From: a bacterium
GTDB taxonomy: Bacteria > Ratteibacteria > UBA8468 > B48-G9 > JAFGKM01
Assembly (NCBI GenBank): GCA_029548585.1
Contig: JAKPNC010000244.1
Location: forward strand, 1 to 13,147
Direction of reading: 5' to 3'
DNA length: 13,147 nucleotides
Shown: positions 1-7,673 of the stretch, in pieces
Layout of the letters: every line of letters starts with the position of its first letter
Position numbering within the stretch: position 1 is the first letter of the stretch
Notes under the pieces: model-generated
Told to the model about the DNA's origin: nothing
Databases searched by the model: none
The model's input: the letters and a program-made list of their open reading frames with translations, nothing else
Made by a program: the position numbers and the translations under genes

Positions 1-1850
1 CGAAGGCCTACATCATTTACAGGGATCAGCACTCGAAGCTGAGAGAGATCACTACCAAGGCCAACCTCGATCTTGTAAACCAGTACCTGAACAGGAAGGA
101 CTGGAGGGTCAACGAAAACAGCAACATGAGCTTTTCTCTCCAGGGGCTCAACAATTACGTGGCCTCAGAGGTAACAAAGACTTACTGGCTCAACAGCATA
201 TACCCGCCCAAGGTAAGGTCCGCATACATAAACGGAGATCTTCACATCCACGACATGGGATGCCTCTCGGTTTACTGCGTGGGCTGGGATCTGCAGGACC
301 TCATCACGGTCGGCTTCAAGGGAGCCGTCGGCAAGGTGGAAAGCAAACCGGCCAGGCACTTCAGAACAGCGCTGGGCCAGATAGTCAATTTCTTCTACAC
401 CCTGCAGGGCGAAGCCGCGGGAGCGCAGGCGTTTTCAAACTTTGATACCCTCCTGGCTCCTTTCATCAGATACGATGCCCTGAGCTACAAGGAAGTCAAG
501 CAGGCCCTGCAGGAATTCCTTTTCAACGTCAACGTTCCCACCAGGGTAGGTTTCCAGACTCCTTTTACAAACCTGACAATGGACCTGACGGTTCCTTCGG
601 TATACAGGGACCAGCCTGTGGTGATCGGGGGAGAGTTAAAAGACGCGACTTACAAGGAGTTCCAGAAAGAGATGGACATGCTAAACAGGGCTTTCCTCGA
701 AGTGATGCTTGAGGGAGACGCAAAGGGAAGGGTCTTCACTTTTCCCATTCCGACTTACAACATCACAAAGGATTTCGACTGGAACAACCCTAACATGGAA
801 TTGCTTTGGCAGGTCACGGCCAAGTACGGGATACCTTATTTCAGCAACTTCATAAATTCCGACATGAAGCCTGACGATGTCAGGAGCATGTGCTGCCGGC
901 TGAGGCTCGACACCGTGGAGCTGAGAAAAAGGGGCGGCGGCCTTTTCGGGGCCAACCCGCTGACAGGAAGTATCGGGGTTGTCACTATCAACATGCCCAG
1001 GATAGGCTACCTTGTCCAAACGAGGGAAGAGTTCTTTGCCAGGCTTGACAACCTCATGGTCATAGCCAGGGAATCCCTCGAGATAAAGAGAAAGATCATA
1101 GAAAAGCTTACAGATGACGACCTTTACCCTTATTCCAAGTTTTACCTCAGGAACGTGAAGGAGCGCTTCGGCAAGTACTGGATGAACCATTTCTCCACCA
1201 TTGGGCTGATAGGCATGAACGAAGCCTGCATAAACCTGTTCGGAGAAAACATCGGCACGGAAAAAGGACTTAAATTCTCCATAGAGGTGATGCATTTCAT
1301 GAGAAAACGGCTCGTCGAATTCCAGGAAGAAACGGGGAACAATTACAATCTGGAAGCCACCCCGGCCGAAGGAACAAGCTACAGGCTGGCGCGCGGCGAC
1401 AAGATGAAATTCCCCGATATAATATGCGCAAACGAGGAAGATTGCCGTAACGGTGCCGAACCATTTTACACCAATTCTACGCACCTGCCCGTAAATTATA
1501 CCGATGACATTTTTGAATCCCTGGAGATGCAGGACGAGATGCAGTCCCTCTACACGGGAGGCACCGTGATACACCTCTATACCGGGGAAAAAGTGGATAC
1601 GACAGAGGGGGTCAGGAACCTTGTAAAGGTCATATGCGAAAAGTTCCGGCTGCCCTACTTCACCATCACCCCGACCTTCTCGGTATGCCCCGAGCACGGC
1701 TACATAAAGGGAGAGGTCCTTGTTTGCGACAAGTGCAGGAGGGACACGGAGATATACTCGAGAGTGGTGGGATACCTGAGGCCCGTCAGCCAGTGGAACA
1801 AGGGAAAAGCTTCGGAGTTCAAGCTGAGGAAAAACTATATACTGAAATGA
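1..1850 (+). CDS. nrdD: Anaerobic (class III) ribonucleoside-triphosphate reductase, 5'-partial
   Basis: Reduces ribonucleoside triphosphates to deoxyribonucleotides without oxygen, using a glycyl radical. The frame is open from base 3 to the window edge, so the ATG at 126 is internal and the true start lies upstream. About 615 residues are visible. The first ones resemble the end of an ATP-cone, so the missing part is probably the ~90-residue regulatory cone. Seen: the catalytic-region Cys pair (MCCRL) at 891-896; near the C-terminus a zinc site Cys-x2-His-x9-Cys-x2-Cys (codons at 1686, 1695, 1725, 1734); and the glycyl-radical motif RVVGYLRP, with the radical glycine codon at 1770-1772, followed by WNKGK. 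The stop overlaps the nrdG start (ATGA), so the reductase and its activase are translationally coupled. All expected residues are present; it should be functional if the 5' end is intact. Confidence 0.97.
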   Translation, partial: KAYIIYRDQHSKLREITTKANLDLVNQYLNRKDWRVNENSNMSFSLQGLNNYVASEVTKTYWLNSIYPPKVRSAYINGDLHIHDMGCLSVYCVGWDLQDLITVGFKGAVGKVESKPARHFRTALGQIVNFFYTLQGEAAGAQAFSNFDTLLAPFIRYDALSYKEVKQALQEFLFNVNVPTRVGFQTPFTNLTMDLTVPSVYRDQPVVIGGELKDATYKEFQKEMDMLNRAFLEVMLEGDAKGRVFTFPIPTYNITKDFDWNNPNMELLWQVTAKYGIPYFSNFINSDMKPDDVRSMCCRLRLDTVELRKRGGGLFGANPLTGSIGVVTINMPRIGYLVQTREEFFARLDNLMVIARESLEIKRKIIEKLTDDDLYPYSKFYLRNVKERFGKYWMNHFSTIGLIGMNEACINLFGENIGTEKGLKFSIEVMHFMRKRLVEFQEETGNNYNLEATPAEGTSYRLARGDKMKFPDIICANEEDCRNGAEPFYTNSTHLPVNYTDDIFESLEMQDEMQSLYTGGTVIHLYTGEKVDTTEGVRNLVKVICEKFRLPYFTITPTFSVCPEHGYIKGEVLVCDKCRRDTEIYSRVVGYLRPVSQWNKGKASEFKLRKNYILK

Positions 1851-2536
1851 AGATAGGCGGATTGCAGAAAACCTCGTTGATAGAATTCCCGGGCAAACTG
1901 AGCTGTATAATTTTTGCCCAGGGATGCAACCTGAGGTGCCCTTTCTGCCATAATCCAGGACTTGTACTGCCGGAACAGTTTTCGCCGCCGCTTCAGGAGA
2001 ATGAAGTCCTGTCCTTCCTCGGGAAGAGGAAGGAGTACCTGAAAGGAATCGTTCTATCCGGAGGGGAGCCATGCTTTCAGAAAGACCTTCCACTCTTTCT
2101 TAAAGAGGCGCGGAATATGGGATACGCCATCAAGCTGGACACCAACGGAACGATACCCGATATGATCAGGCTTCTCATAGAAGAGGCACTGGTGGACTAT
2201 ATAGCCATGGATGTAAAGGCGCCCCTCGAAAAATACAGGATTCTTACCGGAGTCGAGACGAATACGAGAAACATAGAAGAGAGCATCTCCATAATCAGGG
2301 GTTCCGGGATAGAATACGAATTCAAAACCACCGTTGTTTTTCCCCTTCTCGATAAGAAAGATTTCGAGGCCATAGGGAAACTGGTTAAAAACGCCGGGAT
2401 CCACTATATCCAGAGATTCTCTCCTTCGAAGACCCTCGACAGCAGGTGCATGTCCTTTGCGCCGCCGGGGGAAGAAGATATGGAAGAGATAAGGAAAACC
2501 ATGCTTAAAAACGTCCGGGAGTGCCGCATCAGGTAA
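1847..2536 (+). CDS. nrdG: Anaerobic ribonucleotide reductase activating protein (radical SAM)
   Basis: Radical-SAM activase that uses a [4Fe-4S] cluster and S-adenosylmethionine to place the glycyl radical on NrdD. The predicted protein has 229 residues and carries the CX3CX2C cluster motif at C27, C31 and C34 (GCNLRCPFCHN), plus the SAM-binding SGGEP stretch. It is longer than the ~154-residue E. coli NrdG and matches the longer NrdG2-type activases. The ATG at 1847 was chosen because it overlaps the nrdD stop as ATGA and gives the usual N-terminus with the cysteine motif near residue 30; the frame stays open further upstream, but only within nrdD. There is no good Shine-Dalgarno at normal spacing (GAGG at 1825-1828 is 18 nt away), which fits coupled translation. 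Confidence 0.96.
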   Translation: MKIGGLQKTSLIEFPGKLSCIIFAQGCNLRCPFCHNPGLVLPEQFSPPLQENEVLSFLGKRKEYLKGIVLSGGEPCFQKDLPLFLKEARNMGYAIKLDTNGTIPDMIRLLIEEALVDYIAMDVKAPLEKYRILTGVETNTRNIEESISIIRGSGIEYEFKTTVVFPLLDKKDFEAIGKLVKNAGIHYIQRFSPSKTLDSRCMSFAPPGEEDMEEIRKTMLKNVRECRIR

Positions 2537-2563
2537 GACAACCGGTAAAACATGGAGCAAAAA

Positions 2564-2887
2564 ATGATAGAAGGGAAAATAGTAAAGGTCCGTTTCATGA
2601 AGCTTTTTCCGGAACAAAGGATATGGGTATTCATAGGTAAGGCGATAAAGTTCACGGAAAACTGGATTATGCTCGAAGGTAAAGGCATCATTGCCAGCAA
2701 GGGCAACATCAACCCGGTGGACATCGACAAGGAAAGCCGCATAATACTGGTACCCCGGAACAACATCGCCCACATAATAATACTTCCGGACGATTTTGAT
2801 GTTGAAAACATAGAGATACACACCAGGGGCGTCAGGATCTTTGCCGGGGTTAAAAACGGTCCCGATACAAGCATAAGCGAATTGTAA
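2564..2887 (+). CDS. Small unrecognised protein, beta-rich
   Basis: I do not recognise this family. The protein is 107 residues from the ATG at 2564, or 111 from the in-frame ATG at 2552. The later start is preferred because GGAG (2554-2557) lies 6 nt before it, whereas 2552 has no ribosome-binding site. The sequence alternates short hydrophobic strands with turns (KIVKVRF, WVFIG, WIMLEG, RIILVPRNNIAHIIIL), suggesting a small beta-barrel. The strand-turn pattern and the strand 'ILVPRNNIAHI' faintly recall LSm/Hfq-like proteins, but that is only an impression. There is no signal peptide, membrane segment or metal motif. It lies 27 nt after nrdG and 3 nt before the glycosyltransferase, so it is co-transcribed with both. 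Its codon usage resembles the neighbours, supporting a real gene. Confidence 0.8.
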   Translation: MIEGKIVKVRFMKLFPEQRIWVFIGKAIKFTENWIMLEGKGIIASKGNINPVDIDKESRIILVPRNNIAHIIILPDDFDVENIEIHTRGVRIFAGVKNGPDTSISEL

Positions 2888-2890
2888 ACC

Positions 2891-4042
2891 ATGAAGATAT
2901 GCCACATCATAACAAGGCTGATAGTCGGGGGGGCCCAGGAAAATACGATTTTTACCGTGGAAGGCCTTGTGGAAAAGGGATACGAGGTTGACCTTGTCAG
3001 CGGGCCGTCCACCGGACCGGAGGGATCCCTCGAAAAAAGGATCCTCGATAAGAAGATTCCCCTCATAACCGTAAGGGAACTTGTACGGCAGATACATCCC
3101 CTTTACGATATCCTGGCGCTTGTAAAGCTGATACGCCTTTTCAGGGAAAAAAAGTACGATGTCGTCCACACCCATAGCGCAAAAGCCGGTATACTGGGGA
3201 GAATAGCGGCAAAGGCGGCAGGAAGAAAAACCCTGGTCATACATTCCGTACACGGCCTTTCTTTCCATGAATACCAATCAGGACTGCTCAACTTTTTCTA
3301 TATTTCGTCAGAAAAGATAGCCGCCGCGTTCACCGACCATTTCATATGCGTTGGCGAGGTAATGAAAGAAAAGTCGCTGAAAGCGGGCATAGGTAAAAAC
3401 GCCCAGTATTCGGTTATTTACAGCGGCTTTGACGTCCAGCCTTACCTGGACGCCGATTCAAGAAGGAACGACATAAGAAAAAGACTCGGCATCGGTGAAG
3501 GCCAGCAGGTCATAGGAATGATAGGAAGGCTTTACCACCTCAAGGGACAGGAATACCTCATGAAGGCCTTCGCAGAAATAGCCGCAAAGATTCCCGAAAC
3601 GAGGCTGCTTCTTGTCGGGGACGGAATACTCAGAAAATCTCTCGAGGAATACGCCCGTGAAAAAGGAATAGAAGACAAGGTCATTTTCACCGGGCTGGTC
3701 CCGCCCGAGACCATACCCGGGTACGTTTCGGCGATGGACATACTTGCGCATACCAGCCTCAGGGAAGGACTGCCAAAGGCCGTTGCACAGGGATTTGCCG
3801 GGGGCAAGGCCGTGGTGGCTTTCGACGTTGACGGCTCCAGGGAACTGGTCATAAACGGAAAAACCGGCTTCCTGATACCGCCGAGAGATGAAGGCATGCT
3901 GAAGGAAAAACTACTGTGGCTCTTGCAAAATCCCGGGGAATCCCATATAATGGGCAATAAAGGAAGGGAGAGAGTCGAAGACCTATATCCCGTTCACAAG
4001 ATGGTTGAAAGGATAGAAAACATCTACAAGAAAATGTCATAG
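2891..4042 (+). CDS. Glycosyltransferase family 4 (GT-B fold)
   Basis: Predicted retaining glycosyltransferase of 383 residues that moves a sugar from a nucleotide-sugar donor to a glycan or lipid-linked acceptor at the cytoplasmic face of the membrane. The N-terminal acceptor domain opens with MKICHIITRLIVGGAQ and contains VVHTHSAKAG (residues 91-100). The C-terminal donor domain has GMIGRLYHLKGQEYL, LLLVGDG and the nucleotide-sugar site REGLPKAVAQ (residues 291-300). The second acidic residue of the classical EX7E motif is Gln300, a variant found in many GT4 proteins. There is no transmembrane segment or signal peptide. The substrate cannot be told from sequence and no other polysaccharide gene is in view. 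The ATG follows the previous stop by 3 nt without a clear Shine-Dalgarno, so coupling is likely. Confidence 0.93.
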   Translation: MKICHIITRLIVGGAQENTIFTVEGLVEKGYEVDLVSGPSTGPEGSLEKRILDKKIPLITVRELVRQIHPLYDILALVKLIRLFREKKYDVVHTHSAKAGILGRIAAKAAGRKTLVIHSVHGLSFHEYQSGLLNFFYISSEKIAAAFTDHFICVGEVMKEKSLKAGIGKNAQYSVIYSGFDVQPYLDADSRRNDIRKRLGIGEGQQVIGMIGRLYHLKGQEYLMKAFAEIAAKIPETRLLLVGDGILRKSLEEYAREKGIEDKVIFTGLVPPETIPGYVSAMDILAHTSLREGLPKAVAQGFAGGKAVVAFDVDGSRELVINGKTGFLIPPRDEGMLKEKLLWLLQNPGESHIMGNKGRERVEDLYPVHKMVERIENIYKKMS

Positions 4043-4477
4043 ATGGGCGGCAAAAATTACGACTATATAATAATAGAGAAAAAATGCGGCAGCCTGGAGC
4101 ATATTTCCGATTTCATACAGGAAAGAAGCCTCGCTTCAAGGCTGAATTTCAAGAGGACATGGGAACTGATGCTGGTCATAGACGAGGTATGTTCCTCCAT
4201 AGTCCTTCACGCAAAGAACAGGGAATCGGAACTCAAGCTCGTATGGAAAGACCTCGAAACGGCCGTGGAGGTCGAAATCATAGACGAAGGAGAGGATTTC
4301 AACCCGCTTTTACAGCCAGAGGAAGATAACGAAAGCTCCGAACTGGGAGCAATGGGAGCATACCTTATTGACAAGATGGTCGACAAGGCATGTTACAAGA
4401 GGACCAACGGGATCAACAGAACATTCATCGGCAAGAACAAGTGCAGAAAAAATAACGGCAGGCATGCCCGCCAGTAA
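4043..4477 (+). CDS. RsbW-like ATP-binding protein (anti-sigma/serine kinase type)
   Basis: A 144-residue GHKL-type ATPase domain like RsbW/SpoIIAB, which in known systems bind a sigma factor and phosphorylate a STAS-domain antagonist. Seen: an N-box at residues 48-57 (EVCSSIVLHA), a G1 box IIDEGEDFNP (D81, G83) and a G2 region LGAMGAYLIDKMVD (G102, G105), ending in NRTFIGK. The N-box Asn, normally a Mg-ATP ligand, is Ser52, so kinase activity may be weak or lost. The basic C-terminal tail (KCRKNNGRHARQ) is extra. The ATG directly follows the glycosyltransferase stop (TAGATG) with no Shine-Dalgarno, implying re-initiation. No STAS protein, PP2C phosphatase or sigma factor lies in the window, so the partner is unknown. 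Confidence 0.88.
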   Translation: MGGKNYDYIIIEKKCGSLEHISDFIQERSLASRLNFKRTWELMLVIDEVCSSIVLHAKNRESELKLVWKDLETAVEVEIIDEGEDFNPLLQPEEDNESSELGAMGAYLIDKMVDKACYKRTNGINRTFIGKNKCRKNNGRHARQ

Positions 4478-4491
4478 ACCCCACGTACCGC

Positions 4492-4496
4492 GGAGG
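4492..4496 (+). promoter_or_regulatory. Ribosome-binding site for the HPS-RraA gene
   Basis: GGAGG lies 4 nt before GTG 4501. It is the strongest Shine-Dalgarno in the operon and decides the GTG start. It sits in the longest intergenic gap of the cluster (23 bp), so translation of this gene is probably independent of the gene before it. Confidence 0.75.
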
Positions 4497-4500
4497 AAAA

Positions 4501-5811
4501 GTGTCAAAATCAAAAAATCAATTCCCGCTTGTGCAGGTAGCCCTTGATTTCACGGAAATGGAAAGGGCAATGAAGGTTGCGACAGAAGCAGGAGGAGCCG
4601 GGGTCGAATGGATAGAAGCCGGCACTCCTCTCATCAAATCGGAAGGATTGGACTGTGTAAGGAGGCTTAAGAAAGAATTCCCCGGCAAGAAGATCATTGC
4701 AGACATGAAAATCATGGACACGGGGAGATTCGAGGCCGAGATGGCCTTCAAATCAGGGGCAGACATAGTCGTGGTAATGGGGGCCGCTTCCAATTCCACG
4801 ATCAGAGAAGCCGTAGAAGCGGCAGAAAATTACGGCGGAAAAGTCATGGTAGACCTCATGGAATCCTTTGCTACCCCGGAGAGGGCCGTGGAAGCCGAAA
4901 AGCTCGGGGCCCACATAGTCGGAGTACACATCCCTATCGACAACCAGATGAAGGGAGCATCAGATTTCAGCCTTCTTGAAAAGATATCTTCATGCGTGGA
5001 AATACCGGTTGCCATAGCAGGGGGCATAAATTCAGAAAACGTCGTGGACGCAATCAGGGCCGGAGCATCGATACTGGTAGTGGGCGGAGCTATTACCAAG
5101 TCGGAGAAAGTCGGCCAGGCAGTAAAGAATCTCCTGAAAGCCATGAAGGAAAAAGCCCCTGTAAAAACAGACCTTTATAAGCGGGCTTCGCTCGAGAACA
5201 TAGAAACGGTGCTGGGCAGGATTTCAACGGCAAACCTGACAGACGCCATGCACAGGCAGGGATGGATAAGGAACATTTTTCCCGTGCTTGACGGGGAATG
5301 CAAGATAAGCGGGCGGGCCATAACAGTCCGCACTTACCCGGGCGACTGGGCAAAACCGGTGGAAGCCATAGACATGGCAGGCGAAAATTCCGTCATCGTG
5401 ATAGACGCCGGCGGAATAGAACCGGCGGTCTGGGGAGAACTTGCCACTTACAGCGCAATAACCAGGAAGGTTGCGGGCACGGTGATATACGGGGGAGTAA
5501 GGGACGTGGAAGAGATCAGAAAGCTGAGATTCCCTGTTTTTTCCACACTTATCTGCCCGGAAGCCAGTGAACCCAAAGGGTTCGGAGAAATAAACATTCC
5601 CATACGGATAGGAGGCCAGGTTGTTCGTCCCGACGACTGGATACTGGGGGATTCTGACGGTGTAGCCGTAATACCCGCAGAAAGGGCCGTTGAAACCGTA
5701 AACAGGGCCATGGATGTCCTTGAAAGAGAAAACAGAATAAGGAAGGAGATCAAGGACGGGGGTACCCTGAGCAAGGTGGCAAACCTTTTGAAGTGGGAGA
5801 AAACCAAGTGA
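4501..5811 (+). CDS. Fused 3-hexulose-6-phosphate synthase / RraA-like protein
   Basis: Two-domain protein of 436 residues. Residues 1-212 form an OMP-decarboxylase-fold hexulose-6-phosphate synthase, which joins formaldehyde to ribulose 5-phosphate, or the reverse. Seen: the Asp-x-Lys-x-x-Asp motif (D68, K70, D73), VGVHIPIDNQ, and phosphate-binding turns at VAIAGGIN and ILVVGGA. After a linker (213-225), residues 226-436 are RraA-like, related to 4-hydroxy-4-methyl-2-oxoglutarate aldolases, with GGVRD (R334, D335) and a DSDGVAVIP end. RraA-fold proteins are often mislabelled as RNase regulators; a small-molecule aldolase or decarboxylase role is as likely. This fusion architecture is known from other anaerobes and archaea. 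No hexuloisomerase gene is in the window; rpiB lies about 1.9 kb downstream. The start is GTG at 4501. The family is clear; the direction of use and the role of the second domain are inferred. Confidence 0.92.
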   Translation: MSKSKNQFPLVQVALDFTEMERAMKVATEAGGAGVEWIEAGTPLIKSEGLDCVRRLKKEFPGKKIIADMKIMDTGRFEAEMAFKSGADIVVVMGAASNSTIREAVEAAENYGGKVMVDLMESFATPERAVEAEKLGAHIVGVHIPIDNQMKGASDFSLLEKISSCVEIPVAIAGGINSENVVDAIRAGASILVVGGAITKSEKVGQAVKNLLKAMKEKAPVKTDLYKRASLENIETVLGRISTANLTDAMHRQGWIRNIFPVLDGECKISGRAITVRTYPGDWAKPVEAIDMAGENSVIVIDAGGIEPAVWGELATYSAITRKVAGTVIYGGVRDVEEIRKLRFPVFSTLICPEASEPKGFGEINIPIRIGGQVVRPDDWILGDSDGVAVIPAERAVETVNRAMDVLERENRIRKEIKDGGTLSKVANLLKWEKTK

Positions 5812-5825
5812 GGAGAACCTGATAC

Positions 5826-6668
5826 GTGGGAAGGATAATAAGAAAAGAGGTTCTTGGCAGCAATATCAAAAAAATGGAGGTGGAAGCCCCTCTTATCTCT
5901 CAGAAGGCCCAGCCGGGACAGTTTCTTGTCGTCAGGGTTGATGAAAAGGGAGAAAGGATCCCTTTGACCATTGCCGGGGCAGATCCTCAGAAGGGAACCG
6001 TCACCATAATATTCCAGGAAGCTGGAACCTCGACGGCAAAGCTTGGTTTTCTCAACCAGGGAGAAGAAATACAGAACGTTGCCGGACCACTGGGCAATCC
6101 CGTGAAAATAATAAAGTACGGGGTGGTATGCATGGTAGTTGGAGGGGTCGGGGCGGCTTTCGTATACTGGATGGCAAAAGCATTTAAAGCCGCAGGAAAT
6201 TACATTGTAACCATAATGGGCTCCCGTTCCGCAGATCTCCTGATCCTCGAGAAAGAAATGAAGACAGTGAGCGACCGCATGCTTATAGCGACCGACGACG
6301 GAAGCAAGGGAAAAAAGGGATTCACCACCGACATCCTGTCCGATCTTTTATCAGAAAAAGAAAAGATAGACTTCGTCATAACGGCAGGTCCCATACCCAT
6401 GATGAAAAAGGTAAGTGAAATAACGAGGCTGGCAGGAATAAAAACCGTGGCAAGCCTTAATCCGATCATGGTTGATGGGACCGGCATGTGCGGAGGTTGC
6501 AGGGTATCTATAAACGGGCAAACCAGGTTTGCCTGCGTTGACGGCCCTGATTTCGATGCCCACGGAGTGGATTTCGACGAACTCCTGAGGCGCACGTCTC
6601 TTTACGGGAAAGAAGAGCGGATCTCATACGACCACGTATGCAGGCTCGGTCTGAAGAGGCAAAAATGA
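5826..6668 (+). CDS. NfnA-like ferredoxin-NADP+ reductase/sulfide dehydrogenase FAD subunit
   Basis: A 280-residue electron-transfer subunit of the NfnA/SudA and dihydroorotate dehydrogenase PyrK superfamily. It has an FAD-binding barrel with ERIPLTIAG (residues 43-51) and VAGPLG, an NAD(P)-binding domain beginning VVGGVGAA (104-111), and a C-terminal [2Fe-2S] site: DGTGMCGGC (D217, C222, C225) and FACVDGPDFD (C237). In the known NfnA structure the cluster is held by one Asp and three Cys, matching these residues and separating it from PyrK. NfnA normally pairs with NfnB, an FAD/[4Fe-4S] partner usually encoded next door; none is here, so the partner is unlinked or different. The start is GTG at 5826 with AGGAG at 5811-5815, a rather long 10-nt spacer. 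Its stop overlaps the next start (ATGA). Confidence 0.92.
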   Translation: MGRIIRKEVLGSNIKKMEVEAPLISQKAQPGQFLVVRVDEKGERIPLTIAGADPQKGTVTIIFQEAGTSTAKLGFLNQGEEIQNVAGPLGNPVKIIKYGVVCMVVGGVGAAFVYWMAKAFKAAGNYIVTIMGSRSADLLILEKEMKTVSDRMLIATDDGSKGKKGFTTDILSDLLSEKEKIDFVITAGPIPMMKKVSEITRLAGIKTVASLNPIMVDGTGMCGGCRVSINGQTRFACVDGPDFDAHGVDFDELLRRTSLYGKEERISYDHVCRLGLKRQK

Positions 6669-7660
6669 AACTCTTCCAGTTGGGAAGCTGCAACACCGGG
6701 CAGTTGTCTGAAGAAACGGCAGGAATCCTTGCAGAAGGCGGAATCGCCATTGTTCCCACCGATACTGTTTACGGGATCATCTGCGACGGGCTCAACCAGT
6801 CGGCAAAGGAAAAGGTATTCCTCATGAAAGGCCGCCCGTCAGAGAAGCCCCTGATAGGATTCGTGGACTCCATGGATAAGGCTTCAAGGTTTGCGCACAT
6901 ACCCCGGAATACCGCACCGTTCGTCAGACAGAGATGGCCGGGAGCGGCCACCTTCCTTTTCAGAGCAACTGAAAACCTTCCCGGAATGACATCCGGCTCA
7001 GGGAAAATGGCTTTCAGGATCCCCCGGCACGATTTCATTTCAGGGATTTGCAGGAGGTTTGACATAATAGCCTCCACGAGCGCCAATATATCCGGCCGGT
7101 GCGACGCGTACTGCACCATGGAGATACCGGGAAACCTGAAGGAGCTTGCGGACATAGTCATATGCGGCGGAAGGGTCAAAGGCAGGCCTTCGGCCATATG
7201 GGACGCAACAGTCTCCCCTCCATGCCTCCTGAGAGGAAATGTGCTTTTTGTCTGTGAAGGAAATTCCTGCAGAAGCCCCATGGCAGAATTCCTGCTGAAA
7301 GAGAGGCTTAAAGGAACGGGCTCCATGATAAAAGTTGAATCCGGGGGGACTGGCATCCTGAACTGCGCCTCGGCCAGCCCTTACACGTACCAGGTGATGA
7401 AGGAAAAGGGAATCGATATTCACGGTTTCATTTCAAGGCCTGTTACAACCTTCATCCTGGGAAATTCCGACCTGATATTTGCCATGGAAGAAAAACACAG
7501 GGAAGCCATTCTTTCCGTCATGCCCGAATACTCGGACAGGATAGAAGTGCTCGGCCTCAGGGACCCCGCAGGAAGTGACATCGACACATACAGGAGAACA
7601 AGGGAGAAACTGGAAATCTTAATAGAAAAGATTGTCATCCCCAGAATCTGCCTAAAATAA
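6665..7660 (+). CDS. Fused TsaC/YrdC and low-molecular-weight phosphatase (YwlE-like)
   Basis: A 331-residue fusion. Residues 1-190 are a YrdC/Sua5 domain, which makes threonylcarbamoyl-AMP for the t6A modification of ANN-decoding tRNAs, with VPTDTVYG, KGRPSEKP (55-62) and STSANISG (137-144). Residues 192-331 are a low-molecular-weight phosphatase: P-loop CEGNSCRS (C197 nucleophile, R203) and the general-acid region LRDPAGSDIDTY (D300). The P-loop position that is Thr in the arginine phosphatase YwlE and Ile in tyrosine phosphatases is Ser201. The YrdC domain ends in LLRG and the phosphatase starts at once (NVLFVC), so the joint is very tight. ATG 6665 was chosen for its ATGA overlap with the preceding stop and for GAAGAGG just upstream; an ATG at 6638 lies inside the NfnA-like gene. 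rpiB follows, as in Bacillus ywlC-ywlE-ywlF. Confidence 0.93.
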   Translation: MKLFQLGSCNTGQLSEETAGILAEGGIAIVPTDTVYGIICDGLNQSAKEKVFLMKGRPSEKPLIGFVDSMDKASRFAHIPRNTAPFVRQRWPGAATFLFRATENLPGMTSGSGKMAFRIPRHDFISGICRRFDIIASTSANISGRCDAYCTMEIPGNLKELADIVICGGRVKGRPSAIWDATVSPPCLLRGNVLFVCEGNSCRSPMAEFLLKERLKGTGSMIKVESGGTGILNCASASPYTYQVMKEKGIDIHGFISRPVTTFILGNSDLIFAMEEKHREAILSVMPEYSDRIEVLGLRDPAGSDIDTYRRTREKLEILIEKIVIPRICLK

Positions 7661-7673
7661 AGAGGAAAATAAA

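Noticed and set aside
1686..1736. NrdD zinc site with His in place of one Cys
   Set aside because: Cys-x2-His variants are frequent in class III reductases and the other ligands are intact.
681..2093. 470-codon open frame on the minus strand opposite nrdD/nrdG
   Set aside because: No recognisable motif or domain. The plus strand encodes clear NrdD and NrdG here, and the open antisense frame follows from codon bias that avoids reverse-complement stops.
2054..3277. 407-codon open frame on the minus strand opposite nrdG, the small gene and the glycosyltransferase
   Set aside because: It spans three real plus-strand genes and its translation is rich in Tyr/Phe/Gly with no domain, typical of an antisense shadow.
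3761..3790. Gln300 in place of the second Glu of the GT4 EX7E motif
   Set aside because: This variant occurs in many functional GT4 enzymes, so it is not evidence of inactivation.
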